From positions 186,001 through 250,000 of the forward strand of contig MGRJ01000015.1 in the NCBI GenBank assembly GCA_001798135.1: 64,000 nt of DNA, written 5' to 3'. Of this stretch, positions 46,620-61,118 are shown piece by piece (positions within the stretch are counted from its first letter, which is position 1; the number at the start of each line of letters is the position of its first letter). The notes beneath the pieces were generated by a model, which worked only from the letters and a program-made list of their open reading frames with translations, searched no databases and was not told the origin of the DNA. Position numbers and translations under genes: made by a program. This stretch comes from Deltaproteobacteria bacterium RIFCSPHIGHO2_02_FULL_40_28. Its GTDB lineage: Bacteria > UBA10199 > 2-12-FULL-40-28.

Positions 46620-46653
46620 ATAAGGGGATAGATATCAAATTGAAATTTACTTG

Positions 46654-47619
46654 TCACTTGCCCAATTTCTTGGACTCTTCAGAAGCAATTTTAGCAGGAA
46701 GTGGAAAGTATCCATCTTTCACAACGACGTTTTGACCATCTTTGGAAAGAGTATACTTCATAAACTCACCAACTAAAGCACCTAAAGATTTACCTGGGGC
46801 TTTATTAAGATACACGTAGAGAAAACGAGCCAAAGGATATTTTCCGGCAATAGCATTGTCTAAGTTAGCCTCATAACAAGTACCATCTTCACCTTTTAAC
46901 TTAACAGCTTTCACACCGGCTGTTTTGTAACCAATACCAGAATAACCAATTCCATTTAAGTCACTGGAAATTCCTTGAACCACCGAGGAAGAACCTGGTT
47001 GTTCTTTTACGGTTGTTTTGTAATCTCCATTTTTTAAGGCATGTTCCTTAAAAAAACCATAGGTGCCTGAAGCACTATTACGACCATACAGAGAGATGGG
47101 TTTTCCTTCCCAACCAGTTGCAAGTCCTAGCGCACCCCATTTATCAACGGATGTACCACCTCTTTTAAAAGTGGAAGAAAAAGCAGAATCCACTTGATCG
47201 AGAGTAAGGCATTCAATGGGATTATCTTTATGAACAAACACAGCTAAAGCATCAATAGCTACTTTAACAGGTGTTGGTTTGTAACCGGTTTTTTGTTCAA
47301 AAGCACTTGCTTCTGTATCTTTCATGGCTCGACTCATGGGGCCCAATTGAGATGTGCCTTCTGTTAAGGCAGGAGGAGCAGTGGATGATCCCTTTCCTTC
47401 AATTTGTATATTCACATTAGGATAATTAGCTTTAAAACCTTCGGCCCAGAAGGTCATCAGATTATTTAAAGTATCTGACCCAATGCTATTTAAATTTCCT
47501 GATACACCTCCAACTTTGGCGTAAGCTGGTATTGTAGGATCAACCGTTACTGTTTCAGCGTGAGACAGGATGGATCCCATTAAAAATATTACAGTTAAAC
47601 TTAAGATTTTATTTTTCAT
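46654..47619 (-). CDS. pstS: Periplasmic phosphate-binding protein PstS
   Basis: High-affinity phosphate receptor of the Pst importer. A Sec signal peptide (about residues 1-21, [17 protein letters not shown]) is followed by a family start, [24 protein letters not shown], with the phosphate loop Ser residues, and [14 protein letters not shown], and [17 protein letters not shown]. It is the type found with long PstC/PstA. ATG 47619 is set by AAGGA 6 bases upstream; a start at 47634 adds five residues only. Follows the porin by 14 bases. Confidence 0.95.
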   Translation of the reverse strand: MKNKILSLTVIFLMGSILSHAETVTVDPTIPAYAKVGGVSGNLNSIGSDTLNNLMTFWAEGFKANYPNVNIQIEGKGSSTAPPALTEGTSQLGPMSRAMKDTEASAFEQKTGYKPTPVKVAIDALAVFVHKDNPIECLTLDQVDSAFSSTFKRGGTSVDKWGALGLATGWEGKPISLYGRNSASGTYGFFKEHALKNGDYKTTVKEQPGSSSVVQGISSDLNGIGYSGIGYKTAGVKAVKLKGEDGTCYEANLDNAIAGKYPLARFLYVYLNKAPGKSLGALVGEFMKYTLSKDGQNVVVKDGYFPLPAKIASEESKKLGK

Positions 47620-47633
47620 ATTATTTCCTTTCA

Positions 47634-48821
47634 TTAAAAGAACAACGTTGCTTGCATCCGGAAGCGATGATCAGTTTGGTCTTGAATAAAACCACCTGTA
47701 CCACCTCTGGTGATAAAGTTTCTTGCACCGGTCGTTGTATTGTGAACCAAGGGAGAATTAATCAACATGGCATAATCAGCTTGAAGTTTGAGATCATGTC
47801 CTTTGAAATAATAGTTGAAAGAACCGCCATACTCGTAACCATTAACAACAGCTGATTGGGTAGGAACAACACCAATTCCACGGAGAGCTACTTCAAATTT
47901 TTCAGGAACAATGAAGTAACCAACTTGGCCAATAAAACCTAATACGGTTGCATCGGCATCAAGATCTCTTACGAAATGGCCTTCTCCTACAAGAGAGAAT
48001 CCACGATGTCTGTAAGCTACATCTCCAGCCATGGCCATCATATCATTTTGGCCAGCATTACTGGGTCTATTGTAGTTTCCAGCTACAGCAACTGCTAAAT
48101 GGTGATCTTCAGAATCTTTAACATCTCCTTGTTCATAGCCATGGTTACCCATGATATTATAAACAAAGCGTCCACCCATTAAGAGTTCGGAGTTAAAGTT
48201 AGTGCGGTTCACATTATTTCCTTCATTGGTTAAATAAAGAGCCCATTCTAACTTTTTATCAAATACCTTACCATGGATGGCTAAGCCTAAATCGCGACCA
48301 AGACTCACAACATCATTAAGCGTACTTCGATCAACGAAGTTAAGCTTGGTATCTGATGTTAATTCTTCTCGGTTATAATAAGGCTTAAATTGACCTGCAC
48401 GAATTTCAATTTCATCCATGAACTTGTAATTGATGTAGGCATCTAAAAGCTGATCAGCTCTTAATTCACCCTCGTTGGTTGTATTAGTACGACCACCAAT
48501 GGCTTCGTATTGAACACGGTAGGTTAAATTTTCACTAAAAGCATTTCCTGTGAAATGAATCTGACCGCGTCGAATTTGGAAAGTATGAACATCGTCCTGA
48601 CCTTCCATGACCAAGGTTTGATACTGGGGTTGTAAGTGAACATTGATTTTGAGTTTATTTTTTCCATCATCCGTCTTGATATAGACACCCTTGTCGTATC
48701 CCACGCTGACAGAGCCATCCTTATCCTTCCCGGAATCTGTTCCGTTTGCGAGTACTGCTGATGTTGTGGACAATCCCACAAACACGGCTATTCCCGCAAT
48801 TTGAAGTAGTTTTTTATTCAT
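47634..48821 (-). CDS. OprP/OprO-like phosphate-selective porin
   Basis: Outer-membrane 16-strand porin of the Porin_O_P family, letting phosphate into the periplasm. Signal peptide about residues 1-25 ([21 protein letters not shown]). Mature features: [62 protein letters not shown] (a family hallmark), and a C-terminal Phe pair (ATLFF) for Bam insertion. ATG 48821 is set by AAGGAG about 8 bases before it; a GTG at 48851 gives ten residues ahead of the signal peptide. First gene after the Pho box. Confidence 0.92.
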   Translation of the reverse strand: MNKKLLQIAGIAVFVGLSTTSAVLANGTDSGKDKDGSVSVGYDKGVYIKTDDGKNKLKINVHLQPQYQTLVMEGQDDVHTFQIRRGQIHFTGNAFSENLTYRVQYEAIGGRTNTTNEGELRADQLLDAYINYKFMDEIEIRAGQFKPYYNREELTSDTKLNFVDRSTLNDVVSLGRDLGLAIHGKVFDKKLEWALYLTNEGNNVNRTNFNSELLMGGRFVYNIMGNHGYEQGDVKDSEDHHLAVAVAGNYNRPSNAGQNDMMAMAGDVAYRHRGFSLVGEGHFVRDLDADATVLGFIGQVGYFIVPEKFEVALRGIGVVPTQSAVVNGYEYGGSFNYYFKGHDLKLQADYAMLINSPLVHNTTTGARNFITRGGTGGFIQDQTDHRFRMQATLFF

Positions 48822-48874
48822 TAGGTTCTCCTTTTTAAAGTTAAATAACACGAGGGGACAATGCTAATAGGCCT

Positions 48875-48914
48875 GTGACAAGGTAATGAGCTTTGTGTGA
48901 CATGTTTGTGACAA
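48875..48914 (-). promoter_or_regulatory. Pho box of the porin-pstSCAB-phoU operon
   Basis: Four heptamers spaced exactly 11 bases apart on the minus strand: TTGTCAC (48908-48914), ATGTCAC (48897-48903), AGCTCAT (48886-48892, degenerate) and TTGTCAC (48875-48881). This matches the E. coli PhoB pattern of CTGTCAT repeats at 11-base spacing. A TATTAG (48866-48871 region) just downstream may be the -10. It lies in the 98-base gap between phoR and the porin gene, so PhoB from the neighbouring genes is the obvious regulator. Confidence 0.85.
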
Positions 48915-48919
48915 TTTAA

Positions 48920-50169
48920 CTAGAGCGGCAGGGTAAATGACAAGGTAGAACCAAAACCCACTTCACTTTGAACAGAAACACTTCCACCATGGAATTGAAC
49001 CAGATTTTTAACAATAGCAAGGCCTAAACCAGTGCCACCTACTTCTCTGGATCTTGATTTATCAACACGATAAAAACGTTCAAAAATACGTGCCTGATCT
49101 TCTTTCAAAATTCCAATTCCAGTATCTTTTACTGCAATACAAATTTGATCTTTTTGTTGGCTAGCCATCCATTTTATTTCACCACTCAAAGGAGTATATT
49201 TAATGGCATTATCAAGCAGATTGGTCATAATTTGTCTTAAAATACGTTCATCGGCTTTCACCATTAAATCATCTTTGAAATCAAGAGAGAGGTTAATTTT
49301 TTTCTCATTCACCCGGGATTGAAAATCTTGCAAAAGCTCAGTCGCCAGATTTTTTAAGTTCAAAATTTGAATATTTAAATGAAGTGTTTTAGAATCCATC
49401 TGTGACAAAAATAAAATATCATTCACCAAATCTTTAAGTTGAATGGCATTCTTTTCAATTTTTTGGATAAAACGAAGCGTTGTTTCCTTATCCGTCATTT
49501 CCCCATCACGAATAGTTTCTGCATAACCAATAATGGATGTGAGAGGGGTTCTTAATTCGTGAGAAACATTAGCTACAAAATCCTGTCTGATATTTTCTAA
49601 TTTCCTAATCTGGGTTGTATCTGAAAAAACAGTAACAGACCCAAGACTTAATCCATTGGCAATCAAAGGTGCTGAATGAACAATACAATGAAGCTCAAGG
49701 GTAGCTATGATAAAAGAAAAAGTTCCCTCATAAGATTTTTTTTCAGATAAAACCTGGGTAATAATGGAATGAATTTCATTGTTGCGTATGCATTCTATGA
49801 TGGTTTTACCCAGACAATTTTTGACTCCCATCATATTTTGAAATGAAAGATTCACCAGGGTAATCACACCTTTGGCATCAGTCACCAAAACACCTTCCAT
49901 CATGCCATTTAAAATTGTGGCTAATCTATTTTTTTCTTCCGTTAAGGCATCATGTTCATTTTCCATTTTTTGAGATAAATTTTTAATAGATATATTTAAT
50001 GAGGTAATTTTTTTTGAAAAATAATGGGAAAGAAAAAATCCAATAAAAAAAGACGGGATTAAAGCAATAAAAAAACGAGTAAAAGAAAAAGAGAATTGAA
50101 AAGAAAGAAAAAAAACAGTTAAAAAATTTACCCCAACAAAAAGAAGGTAAATTTTCCAAAATAGACTTT

Positions 50170-50173
<4 letters not shown>
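48920..50173 (-). CDS. phoR: Phosphate-responsive sensor kinase PhoR
   Basis: Inner-membrane histidine kinase of 417 residues. Two TM helices (about 5-25 and 33-52) have almost no periplasmic loop, as in PhoR. A HAMP-like or coiled linker (55-80) precedes a PAS domain (85-190), HisKA with His205 in ANVSHELRTPLTS, and HATPase (NLLDNAIKYT, DTGIGI, GGTGLGLAIVKNL). It overlaps phoB by 4 bases. The absence of a periplasmic sensor domain fits signalling through Pst/PhoU. Confidence 0.93.
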
Positions 50174-54177
<4,004 letters not shown>

Positions 54178-54181
<4 letters not shown>

Positions 54182-54399
54182 GCTTTTTGTTTTTGTTTCA
54201 CCTTTGCAATTTTTGAATTAAATTTCTTTTTTCGAAAATCAAAAGTTTGCTTTTCTTCCTCAATACTTTTTCTTAAGGCATCATCCATGGCTTCTTTTGT
54301 AGAAAGACCTAAATATTTTTGATCCCTCCGATGTAAATAAAAAAAGAAAAATAAGAGAATAATAAGAGATGCTCCAAATAAAAAATACCAAATTAACAT
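54178..54399 (-). CDS. Small single-pass membrane protein, unknown function
   Basis: 73 residues: one N-terminal TM helix (about 3-23, YFLFGASLIILLFFFFYL) then a strongly charged, Lys/Glu-rich cytoplasmic tail. Not recognised. It overlaps glnD upstream by 7 bases and der downstream by 4, so it is almost certainly translated as part of the operon. Topology is probably N-out/C-in by the positive-inside rule. Possible role as a membrane anchor or adaptor is guesswork. Confidence 0.7.
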
Positions 54400-57134
54400 A
54401 CCAAAACCCCTTGCTCTTGTTTAGGATTAATAGCAGCTTCCAAAGCTAGCTTTAACTGCTTTAATTTTTCTTTGGAGGTAATTTTTTGACCAAAAATATC
54501 TTTTAAATAAAAAGAATCAGAAACCTGTTCTACCTTTGTGGTAATTTTAGACACATCAATATAACAACCTTGTTTATTTAAGGTGTAAACAATATCATAA
54601 AGAAGTCCCAAGCGATCGTGCGCATAAATATCAACTACAGTGTAATAAGCAGAAACATCATTATCAATAACCACCTTAGTTTGAGCTTTCTGAAGGGGTT
54701 TTTTAGCAAGATAGTCGGGTAATTTTCTTTTTTGAATTAATTCTTCCACACGACCTTCCCCATTAAGAATACTCACCATAGAATTAATAATTTTCTGACA
54801 AACTGCTTCATTTTGAATCATTTGTGCATTTGCATCAGTAGTTCTCACTAAAATAAGCCTATCACCATCATGGGATTGAAAAAGATCTGCTTTAATAATG
54901 TTGATATTATGAGCTAACAACACACCTGTTACGCTTGGAAAAACATCCAAATTACTTTGAGTAACAATGCGAAGCTCATTCATTTTGTCTTTTTCAATTG
55001 GCACAATGGTTACCACTGTTTTTTCACCATCAATTAAGCGTCTAAAAAGAAGAAAATGTTCTTCCATATCCTCTAATTCAACTGCAAAAAAATAACGAAG
55101 CCCCATTGAATAAAGATAAGATTTTAATGCTTCTTCGGGATATTTGTCTTTTTTAAGCTCCAAAAAGGCTTTGCGAATTCTATCAGCTCTGGCTTTTGCT
55201 GTTTCTTTGGAATATTCACCTTTAAGAAGAAGATCCTTTGTTTTGAGATATAATTTTTCAAGTAAGGCCCCCTTCCAATCCGTCCAAGCTTCTGGACCAA
55301 CTGCCCTAATATCCCCCCAAGTTAAAAGAAAAAGCATATTAAGATTGTCGAGATTACCAACAGATTGGGCAAACTTGATAATTAATTCTTGATCTTCCAA
55401 ATCACGCCTCTGAGAAAGATGGGGCATTAAAAGATGTGAGATAATTAAAAAATCAATACCTTGAGATTCTTCAGTATTAAATTTAAGCCTCTCTGTGATT
55501 GATTTGGCAATCTGGGCACCTTTTACTGAATGGTTTCCACCTTCCCCCTTGCCTATATCATGTAAAAAAAGACCAAGAGTTAAGAGTTCTGGTTTTTTTA
55601 CTTCTCCAATCACCTGCTTATAAAACGGAAATTTGTCATCATAATCTCCATTGATCAGTTTAGATAATTCTTCAACAGCAAAAATAGAATGCGTATCAAT
55701 GGTGTAAATATGATAGATATCATGCTGAACACGACAACGTAGTTTTTTAAATTCAGGCATCCAAGCATCTAAAAAACCAACATCATGCATGGCAAAAAGA
55801 GCCTGGCCTAATCCCCTGTAGGTATTAAGCATTTGCCTAAAAAGAATTATCGCTTGGGAATTTCTTCGAAAGTCTTCATTAATTCTTGCAGATAAGATTC
55901 TTAAATAATCCTTGGTTTCGGGAGAAATACCATATCCCTTTTCTTGTACCCATTTAAAAAGTGTAAGAACACAAACAGGATCATCTAAATCTGTTGGATG
56001 CTTCACTACAATTTGTCCATCCATCAGACGAAAAGAATCATCGAGAGTTTTAGTTCTTATTTTGGACAAAATTTTACCAATTTTTGTTTGGCCAGAACTT
56101 AAGCGCCTATTAATCATGCTGGTAATGGCTTCTACCTGGTAGGCCTGGCTATAATAATTTTGCATAAACTCTTCTACAGCCAAGATACCACTTTTTTGAT
56201 CTTTAAATCCCATAACAGGAGCTACTTGTTCCTGTTTTTCAAAAATTAAAAGATCATTCTTTTTTCCAAAAAGAAAATGCAGTTCATTTCTCACCCGCCA
56301 TAGAAAATTTCTAGCATAAATAAGGGCGCTATAGGCATCGTTACTCATCAGTTCTCTTTCCTTGAAATTTTCATAGCTTCCAGGTCCGCCTAAAATTTTA
56401 TCAATCCAAAGCGGAGTTTGCAGATCACGCAAGCCTCCTGCACATTCTTTTACGTTTGGTTCCAAAACAAAAACAGAACCTCCATAATTTTTAACTCTCT
56501 CTCTCCGCTCTTTAAGTTTTAAACCTACCAATTTAGAAGCCATGTTTTTTGAGACAAGTATTTTTTTTATCTTGTCCTCTAAATCAACAAAAAGATTTTC
56601 ATCTCCTATTAAATAACGAGCATCAAGCAGAGAAGTCATAATGGTAACGTCTTCACAAAAAAGTTTTGCGGATTCATCCGGGGTACGAGTTGCATAACCC
56701 ACTTCGACTTTAAGATCCCATAAAAGGTAGAGAACCTTTTCAGTTAACTGTTCAATATAAGCCCCCTTTTTTTTAGGATGTAAAAAAAGAAGATCAATAT
56801 CCGAGTGAAGGTTCATTTCTCCCCTGCCATATCCTCCCAAGGCAATCAAACTAGCTCTTGGACCACAATAATTTTCCTTGGCTACAACTTCTTTTTCAAA
56901 GTGATTAAACAAAAATAAAATGAGTCGATCCACCATTTTGGTTTGCACGCCCAACAGATAAGAAGAATTAGACCAATTGTGATGAAGTTTTTTTAAATTA
57001 GCTTTGCATAAAGAAAGATAACAAAGAACATCTTCTTTAAGGCTTAGCTGTGAATGAAAGACAAGCTTGGGCAGATGACGTTTAAAATCGGCCTCATTAA
57101 ACTCGATATAAGAAAAAAGTTTCTGGTTAACCAT
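54393..57134 (-). CDS. glnD: PII uridylyltransferase / uridylyl-removing enzyme GlnD
   Basis: Nitrogen sensor that adds or removes UMP on PII proteins according to glutamine. Nucleotidyltransferase core near residues 95-120 (GGYGRGEMNLHSDIDLLFLH), GlnD helical domain, HD phosphohydrolase domain with LFLHDIGKGEGGNHS, and two C-terminal ACT domains (VVTIVPIEKDKMNELRIVT and YTVVDIYAHDRLGLLYDIVYTL). Length (913) is normal. It overlaps mutS by 8 bases. No glnB or glnA is in the window. Confidence 0.95.
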   Translation of the reverse strand: MVNQKLFSYIEFNEADFKRHLPKLVFHSQLSLKEDVLCYLSLCKANLKKLHHNWSNSSYLLGVQTKMVDRLILFLFNHFEKEVVAKENYCGPRASLIALGGYGRGEMNLHSDIDLLFLHPKKKGAYIEQLTEKVLYLLWDLKVEVGYATRTPDESAKLFCEDVTIMTSLLDARYLIGDENLFVDLEDKIKKILVSKNMASKLVGLKLKERRERVKNYGGSVFVLEPNVKECAGGLRDLQTPLWIDKILGGPGSYENFKERELMSNDAYSALIYARNFLWRVRNELHFLFGKKNDLLIFEKQEQVAPVMGFKDQKSGILAVEEFMQNYYSQAYQVEAITSMINRRLSSGQTKIGKILSKIRTKTLDDSFRLMDGQIVVKHPTDLDDPVCVLTLFKWVQEKGYGISPETKDYLRILSARINEDFRRNSQAIILFRQMLNTYRGLGQALFAMHDVGFLDAWMPEFKKLRCRVQHDIYHIYTIDTHSIFAVEELSKLINGDYDDKFPFYKQVIGEVKKPELLTLGLFLHDIGKGEGGNHSVKGAQIAKSITERLKFNTEESQGIDFLIISHLLMPHLSQRRDLEDQELIIKFAQSVGNLDNLNMLFLLTWGDIRAVGPEAWTDWKGALLEKLYLKTKDLLLKGEYSKETAKARADRIRKAFLELKKDKYPEEALKSYLYSMGLRYFFAVELEDMEEHFLLFRRLIDGEKTVVTIVPIEKDKMNELRIVTQSNLDVFPSVTGVLLAHNINIIKADLFQSHDGDRLILVRTTDANAQMIQNEAVCQKIINSMVSILNGEGRVEELIQKRKLPDYLAKKPLQKAQTKVVIDNDVSAYYTVVDIYAHDRLGLLYDIVYTLNKQGCYIDVSKITTKVEQVSDSFYLKDIFGQKITSKEKLKQLKLALEAAINPKQEQGVLVC

Positions 57135-59715
57135 TTTTTTTCTGCTCTTTTTTAAGTGTATAAATCAAATCAAGAGCTTGCCTTGGAGATAATTCATCTG
57201 CATTAATTTGTCTTAATTTTTCCATCATTTCTTTTTGGGCTAAATTGACATCATCAAAAAGAGTGGGTTGATGAGAGTTAAAAGCTACCTGGGTTTGAAA
57301 GCTTAAATCTTTCTCTTCTAAAAGAGATAAAATTTTCCTTGCCCTTTTAATAAGAGCAAGAGGGAGTCCTGCCATTTGTCCTACAAAAATTCCATAACTT
57401 CTATTAGCAGCACCCGGTTTTAATTCTCTTAAAAAGGTAATTTTTCCATTCCATTCTTTAACCAACATTTGATAATTAGCAATACCCTTTCTCTCCAAGG
57501 CTAAATCAGTTAATTCATGATAGTGGGTTGCAAAAAGAGTTCGCGCCTTAATTTCATCATGGATCATCTCAGCCACAGCCCAAGCAATACTAAGGCCATC
57601 AAAGGTTGAAGTCCCTCGTCCAATTTCATCTAAAAGAATTAAACTTTTTGAAGTTGCATTTCTTAAAATAGAAGCCGTCTCCAACATTTCAACCATGAAA
57701 GTAGAGAGTCCTTTTTGAAGAAAATCCGAAGCTCCAATCCGTGTAAAAATTCGATCTACAATTCCAAGGCGAGCTTTTGTTGCAGGAACAAAAGATCCCA
57801 TTTGAGCCATAATAACAATTAATGCCGTTTGCCTCATCACTGTGGATTTTCCAGCCATATTAGGGCCGGTAATCAAAAGTAAATTCTTATCCTCGCCCAT
57901 GGTGATATCATTAGGAACAAAGGGTTCTTCGGTAACAAGGGCTTCAACTAAAGGATGACGACCTCCCTCAACTTCTAAAATTGTATCGTTTGTCATTTCA
58001 GGGCACACATAATGACGCTCCAGGGCCACAAAAGCCAAAGCACTTAAGGCATCTACCATACTTATAGCCCGGGCATTTTTTTTGATTTTTTCAGTTTGAA
58101 ATTTAAGTTCTTCTCTTAAATCCACAAAAATTTGATATTCTATTTGTTTAATTTTTTCTGAAGCACCTAGGATTTTATCTTCATATTCTTTGAGTTCTGG
58201 CGTAATAAATCGTTCGGCATTAGAAAGAGTTTGTTTTCGGATATAGTGCAGCGGAATTTTATCTTTATGAGTATTGGTAATTTCAATGTAATAACCAAAA
58301 ACACGATTATAACGAATTTTTAAGGAAGAAATTTTACTGGCTTCTCTTTCTTTAATTTCCAGACTTGCAATATAAGACTTACCATTTTTTTCAATATCCC
58401 TTAATTCATCTAAAGAAAAATTTATTCCATCACGAATAAGGTTTCCTTCTTTGAGAGATAAAGGAGGATCTGCAAAAAGAGTTTGGAGTATTTTTACTGT
58501 ATTCTCCTTTAAGCAATCCATCTCATCAGCTAGTTCATTAAATAGCTGAGTACGGGATGTTTTAAGCAAATCGATAAGAAAAGGAATTTGTTGCAAAGAA
58601 CTAGCTAAAGAAATCAAATCTCTTGCATTGGCACTTTGTGCAATAACACGATTTTGAATTCTTTCTATATCAGAAATTTGCTTTAAAATTTCTTTTAATT
58701 TGCCTAAAAAATGAGAGTCCTCCACGAGTTCCAAAACAACTTCTTGTCTTTTTTTAATCTCTCCTAAGTCGATTAAGGGTGCTAAAATCCATTCGCGAAT
58801 AAGCCTAGATCCCATAGAAGTTTGGGCACAATCAAGAAGCCAAAAAAGAGAACCTTTCGACTGCATGTTTTTTTGTTCATCGATTAAATCAAGACTAGAA
58901 ATAGCTAATTTGTCCAAAAAAAGCCCCGAACGATTAAAATACATTTTTGGTCTGGAAATCATGCCAGGTTTTAAAACTTTATTTTCTTTAAGAAGAGATA
59001 AAAGGCTACCCAAGGCAATAGTTGCCGTGGGAAACTCATCCAGGGCAAGGGCTTCCCAATTAAGACCATAATAGCTTGTAAGTAAATCCTTGGAATAATC
59101 AAAATCAAAATGCCATCCCGCAAGAATACTCAACCGAAATTGGCTAGAATGTTTGAGAGCATGCATCCAAGGAGTATCTTTGGACGCTTCTGAGATTATC
59201 ACTTCTTTGGGATCCAATCTTTTGAGCTCATCGATTAATTTTTCTTCATTGGGTAATTCACAAGCTTTGAAAATTCCCGTTGTAATATCAACAATACCCA
59301 AACCATAGAAGCCGGGTTTGATGACCACAGAAACTAAAAAATGAGGGCTCTTGCTATCAAGACAATCAGGATCCAAAACAGCACCTGGTGTTAAAACACT
59401 AACCACTTCTCTTTTAACAATACCTTTGGCCAACTGAGGATCTTCAATCTGCTCACAAATAGCCACCTTATGTCCTGTTTGCAAAAGTTTATTGATATAA
59501 CTTTGAGAAGCATGAACCGGAATACCACAAAGAGGGATAGAATTTTCTTTATTCTTATTTCTGCTGGTTAAAGTTAAATCAAGAATCCGAGCAGCATAAA
59601 CAGCATCATCAAAAAACATTTCATAAAAATCTCCCAATCGAAATAAAAGGATGGAATCCTGGTAATTTTTTTTTACATCCAGGTACTGTTTGACCATTGG
59701 GGATACTTCTGTCAT
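57127..59715 (-). CDS. mutS: DNA mismatch repair protein MutS
   Basis: Recognises mismatches and starts repair with MutL. The mismatch-binding domain I has the DFYEMFFDDAVYAARILDLTLTSR stretch containing the Phe-x-Glu motif (FYEMF). The ATPase has GPNMAGKSTVMRQ (Walker A), ILLDEIGRGTSTFDG (Walker B and signature) and FATHYHEL. The C-terminal dimerisation helix is present, and the protein is 862 residues long, as is usual. No SD precedes the ATG; the -10 ends 6 bases upstream, so a leaderless message is likely. Confidence 0.96.
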   Translation of the reverse strand: MTEVSPMVKQYLDVKKNYQDSILLFRLGDFYEMFFDDAVYAARILDLTLTSRNKNKENSIPLCGIPVHASQSYINKLLQTGHKVAICEQIEDPQLAKGIVKREVVSVLTPGAVLDPDCLDSKSPHFLVSVVIKPGFYGLGIVDITTGIFKACELPNEEKLIDELKRLDPKEVIISEASKDTPWMHALKHSSQFRLSILAGWHFDFDYSKDLLTSYYGLNWEALALDEFPTATIALGSLLSLLKENKVLKPGMISRPKMYFNRSGLFLDKLAISSLDLIDEQKNMQSKGSLFWLLDCAQTSMGSRLIREWILAPLIDLGEIKKRQEVVLELVEDSHFLGKLKEILKQISDIERIQNRVIAQSANARDLISLASSLQQIPFLIDLLKTSRTQLFNELADEMDCLKENTVKILQTLFADPPLSLKEGNLIRDGINFSLDELRDIEKNGKSYIASLEIKEREASKISSLKIRYNRVFGYYIEITNTHKDKIPLHYIRKQTLSNAERFITPELKEYEDKILGASEKIKQIEYQIFVDLREELKFQTEKIKKNARAISMVDALSALAFVALERHYVCPEMTNDTILEVEGGRHPLVEALVTEEPFVPNDITMGEDKNLLLITGPNMAGKSTVMRQTALIVIMAQMGSFVPATKARLGIVDRIFTRIGASDFLQKGLSTFMVEMLETASILRNATSKSLILLDEIGRGTSTFDGLSIAWAVAEMIHDEIKARTLFATHYHELTDLALERKGIANYQMLVKEWNGKITFLRELKPGAANRSYGIFVGQMAGLPLALIKRARKILSLLEEKDLSFQTQVAFNSHQPTLFDDVNLAQKEMMEKLRQINADELSPRQALDLIYTLKKEQKKNG

Positions 59716-59721
59716 AGATTT

Positions 59722-59750
59722 GATTTAGCAGCAGGCTTTATTACGGTCAA
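59722..59750 (-). promoter_or_regulatory. Putative leaderless promoter of mutS
   Basis: TTGACC (59745-59750) and TAAATC (59722-59727), spacer exactly 17, minus strand. Six bases separate the -10 from the ATG, placing the expected start on its A. No purine-rich SD is present. Confidence 0.5.
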
Positions 59751-59760
59751 CTTTTTAGAT

Positions 59761-60717
59761 ATGGCACAATACACCCTGATAACTCCCAAACAATTATCCA
59801 AACTGGCCTCTCAGTTTGGTCTACCAGTTCCCGTTAAAACCAAGGGAATTGTGGAAGGCACAGTAAACACTTATTATCGCCTCGATTATCCCAAAAAAAG
59901 TTTTTTTCTTAAGGTTGATGAGGTAGCAAAACTGCCCAGGCTTAAAAAAGAGATCAAAATACTTAAAATCCTGGATAAAAAAATTAAAGAATTTCAAACC
60001 CCCATTCCTCTTAAAACAGCAAATCAAAAATTCTTTGTTTTTTATCACAAAAAACCAATTCTTCTTTTTAAACAAATTCCTGGAATTTCAATAGATCAAA
60101 AAAAGCTGTCCCCTGCCGCCTTAAAACAAATAGGAAAAGCCCTTGGCCTGCTTCATAAAAAAACAAAAAACATCTCTCTTCCAGAGCATCGTTTTTCACC
60201 ACAAGAACTTAAAAGGGTTTACTTTCAAATCCGAAAAAAACTGATTAAAAAACATCCCGCCATCGATCTCATGGTAGGTCAGTGGCTTAAAATTATTCTT
60301 CAAAATAAAAATAAAAAGATCCCCTCGGGTTTAATTCATGCCGATCTTTTTGCTGAAAATATTTTATTTTCTAGAGGAAAACTAACAGGCATGCTTGATT
60401 TTGAGGCAGCTGGATTTGGACCTTTTTTATTTGATATTGCAGTGGGCATCCATGCGCTTTGCCATAATCAGAAAAATTTCATAAAGCCAAGGGTACAAGC
60501 TTTCCTAACAGGCTATCAATCGGTACGTGTTTTAACAAAAGAGGAAAAATCTTCTTTTGAATATTATCTTTTTGAGAGTGCACTGCGTTTTTTACTCACA
60601 CGATTGAGGGATTTTGAGTTGAAAGATGGAGCCATAAAAGCCTCTCCATTCAAAGACTACAGGGAATACTTGGTACGCTTCTCTGAGATCCCTTCTTTAA
60701 TGACTTGGATAAACTAG
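59761..60717 (+). CDS. thrB: Homoserine kinase type II (APH-fold ThrB)
   Basis: Phosphorylates homoserine in threonine synthesis; the aminoglycoside-phosphotransferase-like ThrB2 form. An N-lobe with FFLKVDEVAKLPRLKKEI, catalytic loop LIHADLFAENILF and metal motif MLDFEAAGFGPFLFDIAVGI are clear. Length (318) is typical. It is the only plus-strand gene in the last 23 kb; its stop TAG and that of convergent merR share one CTAG (60714-60717). No SD is visible. A generic choline/aminoglycoside kinase is the alternative, but TPYQLTQ-like start and length suit ThrB. Confidence 0.85.
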   Translation: MAQYTLITPKQLSKLASQFGLPVPVKTKGIVEGTVNTYYRLDYPKKSFFLKVDEVAKLPRLKKEIKILKILDKKIKEFQTPIPLKTANQKFFVFYHKKPILLFKQIPGISIDQKKLSPAALKQIGKALGLLHKKTKNISLPEHRFSPQELKRVYFQIRKKLIKKHPAIDLMVGQWLKIILQNKNKKIPSGLIHADLFAENILFSRGKLTGMLDFEAAGFGPFLFDIAVGIHALCHNQKNFIKPRVQAFLTGYQSVRVLTKEEKSSFEYYLFESALRFLLTRLRDFELKDGAIKASPFKDYREYLVRFSEIPSLMTWIN

Positions 60718-61118
60718 ATTTGTCCTTGAGTCATTTCTTTTTTGATCACTTTCAGGCTATTTAAAACTTCCTTTAAATGCCCAACAGCAATCAAGGAATC
60801 ATCGGCTAAACCCAAACCTAATTGATCGCCTTCTTTTTGAGACTCAAATCTGGATCTTTTATTTTCGTCCTTTAATTTTTGCCTGGCACCATTAATAGTG
60901 AAGCGTTGATTATAAAGCAGATCTTTGATTTTAAAAATAAGTTCTACATCCTGCTTGCGATAAAGGCGTTGCTGAGTGCGAGATTTTACAGGCGCAATAT
61001 CCCTAAACTCAGTTTCCCAGTAACGCAAAACATAGGGTTTCACTCCAATCAGTTCACTCACTTCTCCAATTTTAAAATAAAGTTTGTCGGGAATATCGGG
61101 AATAGTAGGCATTTTCAT
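60714..61118 (-). CDS. MerR-family transcriptional regulator
   Basis: 134-residue regulator with an N-terminal MerR helix-turn-helix: LYFKIGEVSELIGVKPYVLRYWETEF, then RLYRKQDVELIFKIKDLLYNQRFTINGARQKL. There are no effector cysteines and only a short basic/helical tail, as in the CarD-like or HspR-type small MerR proteins placed after ihfA in deltaproteobacteria. Ligand and target are unknown. ATG 61118 touches the ihfA stop; an in-frame ATG two codons on is possible. Confidence 0.88.
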   Translation of the reverse strand: MKMPTIPDIPDKLYFKIGEVSELIGVKPYVLRYWETEFRDIAPVKSRTQQRLYRKQDVELIFKIKDLLYNQRFTINGARQKLKDENKRSRFESQKEGDQLGLGLADDSLIAVGHLKEVLNSLKVIKKEMTQGQI

